Positions 12,097 to 19,940 of a stretch of DNA of 64,000 nt are shown here, piece by piece. Numbering within the stretch: position 1 is the first letter of the stretch; the number at the start of each line of letters is the position of its first letter. The stretch spans positions 4,417,001 through 4,481,000 of the forward strand of contig NC_015556.1 in NCBI RefSeq assembly GCF_000213805.1. The letters run 5' to 3'. The translations under genes and the position numbers were made by a program. The notes beneath the pieces are model-generated. The model was not told the DNA's origin, did not search any database, and saw only the letters and a program-made list of their open reading frames with translations. The DNA comes from Pseudomonas fulva 12-X. Its GTDB lineage: Bacteria; Pseudomonadota; Gammaproteobacteria; Pseudomonadales; Pseudomonadaceae.

Positions 12097-12221
12097 ATCG
12101 CTAGATGCCCGCTTTACTTGCTTCTGCCCGAGCTTCACGCCGCACCAAAAGGCTTCGCCTGCGCCCCGCAGCGGTGCGAAAATCAGCGAAAAAAACACGA
12201 ACCTCAAATAAATCTCATAAA

Positions 12222-12234
12222 AATCAATCAATTA
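12222..12234 (+). promoter_or_regulatory. Candidate IHF binding site
   Basis: AATCAATCAATTA matches the IHF consensus WATCAANNNNTTR exactly and lies just upstream of a sigma-54 promoter, the usual arrangement for DNA bending by IHF. The region 12178-12240 is strikingly AT-rich compared with its surroundings. Confidence 0.65.
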
Positions 12235-12239
12235 AAAAA

Positions 12240-12255
12240 TGGCACCGCTATTGCT
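12240..12255 (+). promoter_or_regulatory. Sigma-54 promoter of the urea amidolyase operon
   Basis: TGGCAC-CGCTA-TTGCT is a full RpoN -24/-12 match about 11 bp downstream of the IHF site. Transcription should begin near 12266. NtrC is the likely activator for a nitrogen locus; only half-sites (GCACCA at 12142, GGTGC at 12173) are seen upstream. Confidence 0.8.
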
Positions 12256-12268
12256 CTAGTGATTTCAA

Positions 12269-12280
12269 CTTGGATACAAG
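12269..12280. promoter_or_regulatory. CTTGGATACAAG dyad, candidate GntR operator
   Basis: The CTTG-GATA-CAAG dyad lies just downstream of the predicted start of transcription and abuts the ATG of the allophanate hydrolase gene. It resembles TTGTATACAA-type operators of FCD-family GntR regulators. A GntR gene is third in this operon, so autoregulation is plausible but unproven. Confidence 0.45.
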
Positions 12281-14101
12281 ATGGAATCTCAGCGCATGTC
12301 CCACGCCTCCTTCGCCTTCACCCTCGCCGACTGGCAACAGGCTTACCGTGACGCCGCCCAACCCGCCGAGTTGCTGCACGGTCTGCTGGCGGCTCTCGAT
12401 ACGGCCGACAACGCCTGGATCAGCCTTGCCACCGTAGCGCAGCTCGATGCCCAGCTGAGCCAACTGCAGGCGCTGCTCGACCAGGCCGAAGGCCAGCAGA
12501 GCAAGCTGCCGCTGTACGGCGTGCCCTTCGCCATCAAGGACAACATCGACGCTGCCGGCTGGGCCACTACGGCCGCCTGCCCGGAGTTCGCCTACCAGGC
12601 TGAAGCCGACGCCACAGTGGTTGGCCGCCTGCGCGCTGCCGGCGCCATCCTCATCGGCAAGACCAACCTCGACCAGTTCGCCACCGGCCTGGTCGGCACC
12701 CGCTCGCCCCATGGCGCCGTGGTCAACAGCTTCAATGCCGATTACGTCAGCGGAGGCTCCAGTTCCGGTTCGGCCAGCGTGGTCGCACGCGGCCTGGTGC
12801 CGTTCTCTCTGGGCACCGATACCGCTGGCTCGGGCCGTGTGCCGGCGGGCTTCAACAATATCGTCGGGCTCAAGCCGACCAAGGGCTGGCTGCCCAACAC
12901 CGGCCTGGTGCCGGCGTGCCGCACCGTGGACTGCATCTCGATCTTCGCCCTCACGGTGGGCGATGCCGAAACCGTGGCGGGCGTCGCGGGTGGCTACGAC
13001 GCTGCCGACGCCTACTCACGGCAAAACCCCAACAGCGCACCGGTCGGTATGCAGGCCGCACCGACCTTCGCCGTACCGGACAGCCTGGAATTCTTTGGCG
13101 ATACCCAGACCCAGGCGGTTTTCGAGCAGGCGCTGGAGCAGCTGAAAAGCCTTGGCGTGACGCTCAAGACCCTCGACTTCAGCCCGTTCCGCCAGTTGGC
13201 CGAGCAGCTCTATTACGGCCCCTGGGTCGCCGAGCGCACGGTTGCCGTGGAGGGCGTCGACCCGGCGCATATCGACCCGGTGGTGCGCGGCATCGTCGAG
13301 AACGGCCACCAGTACAGCGCCTGCGACGCCTACAAGGCCGAGTACCTGCGCGCCGAGCTAAGCCGCATCATCAACGACGCGCTGGCCGGCTTCGATGCGC
13401 TGGTGGTGCCGACTTCGCCGACCATTCGCAGCCTCGCCGAAATGCAGCAGGAGCCGGTGCTGTTCAACAGCCAGTTCGGCACCTACACCAACTTCACCAA
13501 CCTCGCCGACCTGTCCGCTCTGGCGCTGCCGGCCGGCCTGCGCGGCGACGGCCTGCCCGCCGGCATCACCCTGCTCGCCCCGGCCTGGCATGACCGCGCC
13601 CTGGCGGCCTTCGGCAAACGCTGGCAGGCCAGCCTGGAGCTGCCGCTCGGCGCCACCGGCCGTGCTCTGCCGCCGCAAACCGTTGCCACCGCTGTGCCAG
13701 CCGGCAGCGTAAGGGTCGCGGTGGTGGGCGCACACCTCACCGGCATGCCGCTGAACTTCCAGCTGACCACCCGTGACGCAGTGCTGGTCGAGCAGACTCT
13801 GACCTCACCGCACTACCGCCTCTACGCCCTGGCCGGCACCGTGCCGCCAAAACCGGGCCTGGCGCGCAGCACCGATGGCAGCTCGATCATCGTAGAGCTG
13901 TGGGACATCCCCCTGGCGCGCTTTGGCGAGTTCGTCGCCGAGATTCCCGCGCCGCTGGGCATCGGCAACCTGACCCTGGCCGACGGGCGCAGCGTGAAGG
14001 GCTTCATCTGCGAGCCCTGGGCGCTCGGTGATGCCCGCGACATCACCAGCTTCGGCGGTTGGCGCGCCTTTATCGCCAGTCAGCAAGCCGCCAAGAACTG
14101 A
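12281..14101 (+). CDS. atzF: Allophanate hydrolase
   Basis: Hydrolyses allophanate to ammonium and CO2, the second half of the ATP-dependent urea amidolyase route. The 606 residues match the family length. The N-terminal amidase-signature domain shows the catalytic lysine in GVPFAIKDNID and the Ser-cisSer region GGSSSGSASVVARG with TDTAGSGRVPAG. The C-terminal part (about 470-606), with VVGAHLTGMPLNFQL, is the allophanate-hydrolase-specific domain. ATG 12281 has no clear ribosome site; ATG 12296 is an alternative with a weak TGGAA upstream. It is the first gene after a sigma-54 promoter and is followed, after 90 bp carrying a repeat, by urea carboxylase. Confidence 0.93.
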   Translation: MESQRMSHASFAFTLADWQQAYRDAAQPAELLHGLLAALDTADNAWISLATVAQLDAQLSQLQALLDQAEGQQSKLPLYGVPFAIKDNIDAAGWATTAACPEFAYQAEADATVVGRLRAAGAILIGKTNLDQFATGLVGTRSPHGAVVNSFNADYVSGGSSSGSASVVARGLVPFSLGTDTAGSGRVPAGFNNIVGLKPTKGWLPNTGLVPACRTVDCISIFALTVGDAETVAGVAGGYDAADAYSRQNPNSAPVGMQAAPTFAVPDSLEFFGDTQTQAVFEQALEQLKSLGVTLKTLDFSPFRQLAEQLYYGPWVAERTVAVEGVDPAHIDPVVRGIVENGHQYSACDAYKAEYLRAELSRIINDALAGFDALVVPTSPTIRSLAEMQQEPVLFNSQFGTYTNFTNLADLSALALPAGLRGDGLPAGITLLAPAWHDRALAAFGKRWQASLELPLGATGRALPPQTVATAVPAGSVRVAVVGAHLTGMPLNFQLTTRDAVLVEQTLTSPHYRLYALAGTVPPKPGLARSTDGSSIIVELWDIPLARFGEFVAEIPAPLGIGNLTLADGRSVKGFICEPWALGDARDITSFGGWRAFIASQQAAKN

Positions 14102-14108
14102 ACCTGCA

Positions 14109-14173
14109 GGGTGGATGGCCGAAGCCATCCACCCACGAACAGCTGGTGGAAAACGCTTCGCGGTTTTCCACCC
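14109..14173. repeat. Two-hairpin intergenic repeat between atzF and uca
   Basis: Two consecutive stems lie here: GGGTGGATGG/CCATCCACCC (14109-14134) and GGTGGAAAAC/GTTTTCCACC (14145-14172), with the loop CGAAG in the first and GCTTCGCG in the second. It resembles known Pseudomonas intergenic repeats and fills most of the atzF-uca gap. Confidence 0.7.
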
Positions 14174-14191
14174 TACGTCGAGGACACGAAC

Positions 14192-17100
14192 ATGTTCCAT
14201 ACCGTACTGATCGCCAACCGCGGGGAGATCGCCGTCCGCGCCATCCGCACCCTCAAGCGCCTGGGCGTGAAGAGCGTGGCGGTGTATGCCGATGCCGACC
14301 GCAACGCCCAGCATGTGCGTGATGCCGACGTGGCCGTGGCTCTGGGCGGCGACAAGGCTGCCGACAGCTACCTGCGCATCGACAAGATTCTCGCCGCTGC
14401 GAAGGAAACCGGTGCCCAGGCGATCTATCCCGGTTATGGCTTCCTGTCGGAAAGCGCCGAGTTCGCCGAGGCCTGCGAGAACGCCGGCATCGCCTTCGTC
14501 GGCCCGACGCCCGAGCAGATCCGTGAGTTCGGCCTCAAGCACCGCGCCCGTGAGCTGGCCGCCGAGGCCCAGGTGCCGATGGCGCCCGGCACCGCGCTGC
14601 TGCACAGCCTCGACGAAGCCCTGGGCGCGGCAGAAACCATCGGCTACCCGATCATGCTCAAGACCACCGCTGGCGGCGGCGGCATCGGCCTGACCCGCTG
14701 CGCCGATGCCGTGGCCCTGGCCAGCGCCTACGACAGCGTCAAGCGCATGGGCGAGCAGTTCTTCAGTGATGCCGGCGTTTTCATCGAGCGTTTCGTCGAC
14801 CAGGCGCGACACGTCGAAGTGCAGATCTTCGGCGACGGCAAAGGCCGTGTGGCCGCACTCGGCGAACGCGACTGTTCGCTGCAGCGGCGCAACCAGAAGG
14901 TGGTCGAGGAAACCCCGGCGCCGAACCTGCCACAAGCTACCCGTGAGCGCCTGCACGCGGCGGCCATCCAGCTCGGCGAGTCGGTGAGCTACCGCAGCGC
15001 CGGCACCGTGGAGTTCATCTACGACGCCGCCCGCGACGATTTCTACTTTCTCGAAGTGAACACTCGCCTGCAGGTCGAGCATCCGGTCACCGAGATGGTC
15101 ACCGGCCTCGATCTGATCGAATGCATGCTGCGCGTGGCCGCCGGCGACGAGCTGGATTGGGCCGCCCTGAGCCGCGCCCCGCAAGGCGCCGCCATCGAAG
15201 TGCGCATCTATGCCGAAGACCCGCTGAAGAACTTCCAGCCCAGCCCGGGCGTGCTCACCGACGTGCATTTCCCGGATGACGTGCGTGTCGATGGCTGGGT
15301 GAGTACCGGCAGCGAAGTGTCGGCGTTCTATGACCCGATGATCGCCAAGCTGATCGTCCACGCGCCAAGCCGCGATGAGGCCATCGCCAAGTTGCAGAAA
15401 GCCCTGGGCGAAACCCGCCTGCACGGCATCGCCAGCAACCTCGACTACCTGCGCCAGGTGGTGGCCGAGCCGCGCTTCCACAGTGCGCAGATCTGGACGC
15501 GCCTGCTCGACACCTTCAGCTACGCGGCCCAGGTGGTCGAAGTACTGGAACCCGGCACCTACAGCAGCGTGCAGGATTTTCCCGGCCGCCTCGGTTACTG
15601 GGACATCGGCGTGCCGCCGTCCGGGCCGATGGACGATTACGCCTTCCGCCTGGCCAACCGCATCGTCGGCAATCATGAGAGTGCTGCTGGCCTGGAATTC
15701 ACCCTGCAGGGCCCGAGCCTGCGCTTTCACAGCGACGCGCTGATCGCCCTCGCCGGTGCCGACTGCCCGGCCGAGCTGGATGGCGAAGCCGTGCCCTATT
15801 GGGCGCCGATCGCCATCAAGGCCGGCCAGGTGCTCAAGCTCGGCCGCGCACAGAGCGGCTGCCGCACTTACCTGGCGGTGCGCGGCGGCTTCGACGTGCC
15901 GGTGTACCTGGGCAGCCGTTCGACCTTCGCCCTCGGCCAGTTCGGCGGCCATGCCGGGCGCACCCTGCGCGCCGCCGACATGCTGGCCATCTCCCAACCG
16001 GGGCTGCCGGCCTGCACCACGCCAGCGCCGGTCAGCGAACCCCAGGCGCTGGCCGACAGCCTGATTCCCGCCTACGGCACCACCTGGAACATCGGCGTGC
16101 TCTACGGGCCCCACGGCGCGCCGGACTTCTTCACGCCGGAGGCCATCGAACAGTTCTTCGCCGCCGACTGGCAGGTGCACTACAACTCCAATCGCCTGGG
16201 CGTGCGCCTGTCCGGCCCGAAGCCGAGCTGGACCCGCGCCGACGGCGGCGAGGCCGGCCTGCATCCGTCCAACGTGCATGATTGCGAGTACGCCATCGGC
16301 GCCATCAACTTCACTGGCGACTTCCCGGTGATCCTTACCAAGGACGGCCCCAGCCTCGGCGGTTTCGTCTGCCCGGTGACCATCGCCAAGGCCGAGCTGT
16401 GGAAGGTCGGCCAGGTCAAGCCGGGCGATACCCTGCGTTTTCACCCGATCAGCTTCGAGCAGGCCCAGGCGCTGGAGCAGGCGCAACTGGCCAGCCTGCG
16501 GAGCCTGAGCGCGGTCAGCGCCGCGCAACTGCCGGCGCCGAGCCTGCAGCCGGGCGACACGGTTTCCGCGACCGTACTGGCCGAGCTGCCGGCCGATGGC
16601 AACCGCCCGCGCGCCGTCTACCGCCAGGCGGGCGATGCCTACATCCTGCTCGAATACGGCGACAACGTGCTCGACCTGGCGCTGCGCCTGCGCGTGCACC
16701 TGTTGATGGAAGCGCTCAAGGCACAGCCCCTCGCCGGCCTGGAAGAACTGGCGCCCGGCGTGCGCTCCCTGCAACTGCGTTATGACAGCCGCGTGCTGCA
16801 CCAGCAGGCGCTGCTCGACCACCTGCTGCGCCTGGAAGCGGGCCTCGGCGATGTGGCGGATCTCAAGGTGCCGACCCGTATCGTCCACCTGCCGATGGCC
16901 TTCGAGGACAGCGCCACCCTGGCCGCCGTTACCCGCTACAGCGAGACGGTGCGCAGCCAGGCGCCGTGGCTGCCGAACAACGTCGACTTCATCCAGCGCG
17001 CCAATGGCCTGGCCACCCGCGAAGAAGTACGCGACATCCTGTTCGACGCCAGCTACCTGATTCTCGGCCTCGGCGACGTCTACCTCGACGCCCCCTGCGC

Positions 17101-17821
17101 CGTGCCGCTCGACCCGCGCCACCGGCTGCTCAGTTCCAAGTACAACCCGGCGCGTACCTACACCGCCGAAGGCACCGTGGGCATCGGCGGCATGTACATG
17201 TGCATCTACGGCATGGACTCGCCCGGCGGTTACCAACTGGTCGGCCGCACCCTGCCGATCTGGAACAAGTTCGTGAAGAACGCCCAGTTCGAGGGCGGCC
17301 AGCCGTGGCTGCTGCACTTCTTCGACCAGGTGCGTTTCTACCCGGTCAGCGAGGCCGAGCTGGACGACTTCCGCGAGGCGTTCCGTGAAGGTCGTGCGCA
17401 GATAAGGATCGAGCAGAGCACCTTCGATTTCGCGGAGTACCAGGGCTTCCTGGCCGACAACGCGGCGAGCATAAAGGCCTTCCAACGCCAGCAGAAACAG
17501 GCCTTCGACGCCGAAGTGCTGCTGTGGCGTGACGACGATGCGGACAGCCACACCGCGCCAGCTGCCAGCCAGGAGGAGGACGACGCCGTCGACGGCCACC
17601 TGGTCAGCGCCGACATGTGCGGCAGCGTCTGGAAGGTGCTGGTCGAGCCTGGCCAGTACGTCGAGGCCGGCGCCACGCTGCTGGTGGTCGAGGCGATGAA
17701 GATGGAGCTGGCGGTCACCGCGCCCCTGGCCGGCACGGTCAAGGCCGTGCGCTGCCAGCCGGGCAAGGCGGTCACCCCGGGTGACGCCCTGCTGGTGCTC
17801 GAACCGGTCGAGGCCGCCTGA
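14192..17821 (+). CDS. uca: Urea carboxylase (biotin-dependent)
   Basis: Carboxylates urea to allophanate with ATP and bicarbonate. The 1209-residue chain runs: biotin carboxylase (about 1-450, starting MFHTVLIANRGEIAVRAIRT, with the ATP-grasp segment TTAGGGGIG and EVNTRLQVEHPVTE), a carboxyltransferase made of KipA/KipI-like halves (about 450-1090), then a biotinyl domain with VEAMKMEL where Lys1170 carries biotin. Start 14192 has GAGGA 7 bases upstream; an in-frame ATG at 14111 lies inside the repeat. Some relatives are guanidine carboxylases, but those usually lie beside DUF1989 deiminase genes and a ykkC riboswitch, absent here, while urt genes are present. The urea assignment is therefore favoured but rests on context. 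Confidence 0.9.
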   Translation: MFHTVLIANRGEIAVRAIRTLKRLGVKSVAVYADADRNAQHVRDADVAVALGGDKAADSYLRIDKILAAAKETGAQAIYPGYGFLSESAEFAEACENAGIAFVGPTPEQIREFGLKHRARELAAEAQVPMAPGTALLHSLDEALGAAETIGYPIMLKTTAGGGGIGLTRCADAVALASAYDSVKRMGEQFFSDAGVFIERFVDQARHVEVQIFGDGKGRVAALGERDCSLQRRNQKVVEETPAPNLPQATRERLHAAAIQLGESVSYRSAGTVEFIYDAARDDFYFLEVNTRLQVEHPVTEMVTGLDLIECMLRVAAGDELDWAALSRAPQGAAIEVRIYAEDPLKNFQPSPGVLTDVHFPDDVRVDGWVSTGSEVSAFYDPMIAKLIVHAPSRDEAIAKLQKALGETRLHGIASNLDYLRQVVAEPRFHSAQIWTRLLDTFSYAAQVVEVLEPGTYSSVQDFPGRLGYWDIGVPPSGPMDDYAFRLANRIVGNHESAAGLEFTLQGPSLRFHSDALIALAGADCPAELDGEAVPYWAPIAIKAGQVLKLGRAQSGCRTYLAVRGGFDVPVYLGSRSTFALGQFGGHAGRTLRAADMLAISQPGLPACTTPAPVSEPQALADSLIPAYGTTWNIGVLYGPHGAPDFFTPEAIEQFFAADWQVHYNSNRLGVRLSGPKPSWTRADGGEAGLHPSNVHDCEYAIGAINFTGDFPVILTKDGPSLGGFVCPVTIAKAELWKVGQVKPGDTLRFHPISFEQAQALEQAQLASLRSLSAVSAAQLPAPSLQPGDTVSATVLAELPADGNRPRAVYRQAGDAYILLEYGDNVLDLALRLRVHLLMEALKAQPLAGLEELAPGVRSLQLRYDSRVLHQQALLDHLLRLEAGLGDVADLKVPTRIVHLPMAFEDSATLAAVTRYSETVRSQAPWLPNNVDFIQRANGLATREEVRDILFDASYLILGLGDVYLDAPCAVPLDPRHRLLSSKYNPARTYTAEGTVGIGGMYMCIYGMDSPGGYQLVGRTLPIWNKFVKNAQFEGGQPWLLHFFDQVRFYPVSEAELDDFREAFREGRAQIRIEQSTFDFAEYQGFLADNAASIKAFQRQQKQAFDAEVLLWRDDDADSHTAPAASQEEDDAVDGHLVSADMCGSVWKVLVEPGQYVEAGATLLVVEAMKMELAVTAPLAGTVKAVRCQPGKAVTPGDALLVLEPVEAA

Positions 17822-17822
17822 G

Positions 17823-18545
17823 ATGCAACTGGTCGACCCGATCAGACGCGGCAAGGAGCGCCCGGAGAATCTCGCCGAGCGTATCTACGGGCAGCTCAAG
17901 GACGACATCTTCGAGTTTCGCCTGCTGCCCGGTGACCGCTTCAGCGAAGGCGAAGTGGCCGAGCGCATGGCGGCCAGCCGCACGCCGGTGCGCCAGGCCC
18001 TGTACCGGCTGGAGCGCGAGGGTTACCTGGAGGTGTATTTCCGCAGCGGCTGGCAGGTCAAGCCGTTCGACTTCGCCCACTTCGAGGAGCTTTACGACGT
18101 ACGCATCGTTCTCGAGCAGGCGGCGGTCAAGCGCCTGTGCGACCGCGAGGCGCAGGAGACCCCAGCCCTGCTGAGCGAGCTGAAACGCATCTGGATGGTG
18201 GCGCCCGAACAGCGTCTGGAAGATGGCCGCGAGGTATCGCGGCTCGACGAGCGTTTCCACTGCCAACTGGTGGAAGCCACCGGCAACCGCGAGATGGCCC
18301 GCCTGCACGGCGAGGTCAGCGAAAAGATCCGCATCATCCGGCGCCTGGATTTCACCCAGACGCCGCGGGTGCAGGCCACCTACGACGAACACGCTCGGAT
18401 TCTCGGCGCGATCCTGTCGCGCCGCTGCGAAGAGGCACAGCTGATGCTCAAGGCCCACATAGAGGTCAGCAAGGCGGAAGTGCGCAAGATCACCCTGCAC
18501 ATGCTGCACAGCGCTCGCGAGCGCGCCGTGCAGGCGCAGGGTTGA
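17823..18545 (+). CDS. GntR family regulator, FCD subfamily
   Basis: DNA-binding regulator encoded inside the urea locus. The 240-residue product has an N-terminal winged helix-turn-helix (about 15-80: LAERIYGQLKDDIFEF, FSEGEVAERMAASRTPVRQA) and an all-helical FCD effector domain with the pattern of metal-binding Asp/His residues (RLDERFHCQLVEATGN; DEHARI). Its ATG follows the urea carboxylase stop almost directly, and urtA starts 61 bp after its end. It probably senses an intermediate of urea or allophanate breakdown and controls this operon. The effector and operator are unknown; a CTTGGATACAAG dyad ahead of atzF is a candidate. Confidence 0.85.
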   Translation: MQLVDPIRRGKERPENLAERIYGQLKDDIFEFRLLPGDRFSEGEVAERMAASRTPVRQALYRLEREGYLEVYFRSGWQVKPFDFAHFEELYDVRIVLEQAAVKRLCDREAQETPALLSELKRIWMVAPEQRLEDGREVSRLDERFHCQLVEATGNREMARLHGEVSEKIRIIRRLDFTQTPRVQATYDEHARILGAILSRRCEEAQLMLKAHIEVSKAEVRKITLHMLHSARERAVQAQG

Positions 18546-18606
18546 CGTGATGTCCCTTGATCCACTGCCAACAACACATAACTCGTTTGTGAATGGAGAT
18601 CGAACT

Positions 18607-19872
18607 ATGCAACGTCGCAGCCTGATCAAGGCCTTCACCCTTTCCGCGTCCATCGCCGCCATGGGCCTGACCTGGACAGTACAGGCCGCCGAGACCATCA
18701 AGGTCGGCATCCTGCACTCGCTGTCCGGCACCATGGCCATTTCGGAAACGTCGCTGAAAGACATGGCGCTGATGACCATCGACGAGATCAACGCCAAGGG
18801 CGGCGTGCTCGGCAAGAAGCTCGAGCCGGTGGTGGTCGACCCGGCGTCCAACTGGCCGCTGTTCGCCGAACGTGGCCGCCAGCTGCTGACCCAGGACAAG
18901 GTCGCGGTTACCTTCGGCTGCTGGACCAGCGTGTCGCGTAAATCGGTGCTGCCGGTCTACGAGGAACTCAACGGCCTGCTGTTCTACCCGGTGCAGTACG
19001 AAGGCGAGGAAATGTCGCCGAACGTGTTCTACACCGGCGCCGCGCCGAACCAGCAGGCGATCCCGGCAGTGGAATACCTGCTCAGCGAAGACGGCGGCGG
19101 CGCCAAGCGCTTCTTCCTGCTCGGCACCGACTACGTCTACCCGCGCACCACCAACAAGATCCTGCGCGCCTTCCTGCACAGCAAGGGCGTACAGGACAAC
19201 GACATCGAAGAGGTCTACACGCCGTTCGGTCATAGCGACTATCAAACCATCGTCGCCAACATCAAGAAGTTCTCCGCCGGCGGCAAGACTGCGGTGGTGT
19301 CCACCGTCAACGGTGACTCCAACGTGCCGTTCTACAAGGAACTGGCCAACCAGGGCATCGAAGCCACCGACGTGCCGGTGGTGGCGTTCTCGGTCGGCGA
19401 GGAAGAACTGCGCGGCATCGACACCAAGCCGCTGGTCGGCCACCTGGCGGCCTGGAACTACTTCCAGTCCGTGGAGAACCCGGTCAACGAGAAATTCGTC
19501 GCCGACTGGAAGGCCTACGCCAAGGCCAAGAAGCTGCCGAACGCCGACACCGTGGTGACCAACGACCCGATGGAAGCCACCTACGTGGGCATCCACATGT
19601 GGGCCCAGGCCGTCGAGAAGGCCGGCACCACCGACGTCGACAAGGTGCGCGTGGCCATGGCCGGCCAGGAATTCGCGGCGCCGAGCGGCTTCACCCTGAA
19701 GATGGACGAGAAGAACCATCACCTGCACAAGCCGGTGATGATCGGCGAGGTCCAGGAAGACGGCCAGTTCTCGGTGGTCTGGGAAACCGAAGGGCCGATC
19801 CGCGCCCAGCCGTGGAGCCCGTACATCGAGGGTAACGACAAGAAAGGCGACACCCCGGTGAAGTCGAACTGA
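18607..19872 (+). CDS. urtA: Urea ABC transporter substrate-binding protein UrtA
   Basis: Periplasmic receptor of the high-affinity urea importer UrtABCDE. The 421 residues begin with an RR-containing signal sequence (MQRRSLIKAFTLSASIAAMG) cut after VQA, followed by ETIKVGILHSLSGTMAISE, the hallmark start of UrtA in the branched-chain amino-acid type binding family. The start at 18607 has GGAG 9 bases upstream, whereas an in-frame ATG at 18547 lacks a signal peptide. A short AACAACA run (18570-18576) in the leader is a weak CA-motif candidate. A strong hairpin follows the gene, so UrtA is probably made in excess. Confidence 0.95.
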   Translation: MQRRSLIKAFTLSASIAAMGLTWTVQAAETIKVGILHSLSGTMAISETSLKDMALMTIDEINAKGGVLGKKLEPVVVDPASNWPLFAERGRQLLTQDKVAVTFGCWTSVSRKSVLPVYEELNGLLFYPVQYEGEEMSPNVFYTGAAPNQQAIPAVEYLLSEDGGGAKRFFLLGTDYVYPRTTNKILRAFLHSKGVQDNDIEEVYTPFGHSDYQTIVANIKKFSAGGKTAVVSTVNGDSNVPFYKELANQGIEATDVPVVAFSVGEEELRGIDTKPLVGHLAAWNYFQSVENPVNEKFVADWKAYAKAKKLPNADTVVTNDPMEATYVGIHMWAQAVEKAGTTDVDKVRVAMAGQEFAAPSGFTLKMDEKNHHLHKPVMIGEVQEDGQFSVVWETEGPIRAQPWSPYIEGNDKKGDTPVKSN

Positions 19873-19880
19873 TCCGCACC

Positions 19881-19920
19881 GTGGCACAGGCGCCGAGTCG
19901 TTCTCCGGCGCCTGTGCCAC
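19881..19920 (+). terminator. Strong hairpin between urtA and urtB
   Basis: A perfect 15-bp stem, GTGGCACAGGCGCCG (19881-19895) with CGGCGCCTGTGCCAC (19906-19920), encloses a 10-nt loop. No U-tract follows. Its place right after the binding-protein gene parallels the hairpin after dctP. Confidence 0.75.
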
Positions 19921-19940
19921 GGGACACCAAGGACACGCCC

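Noticed and set aside
12142..12177. NtrC binding site upstream of atzF
   Set aside because: Only separated half-sites (GCACCA, GGTGC) are seen, not a proper 17-bp palindrome, so no feature was called.
14192..17821. Possible guanidine carboxylase rather than urea carboxylase
   Set aside because: No DUF1989 deiminase genes or ykkC-type leader are visible, and urtABCDE is adjacent. It is kept as urea carboxylase with the alternative noted; an assay would decide.
13805..17854. Open frame of 1349 codons on the minus strand
   Set aside because: It is the antisense shadow of urea carboxylase, produced by high GC and lack of stops; composition (His/Val/Gly/Ala-rich) is unlike a real protein and no motifs are seen.
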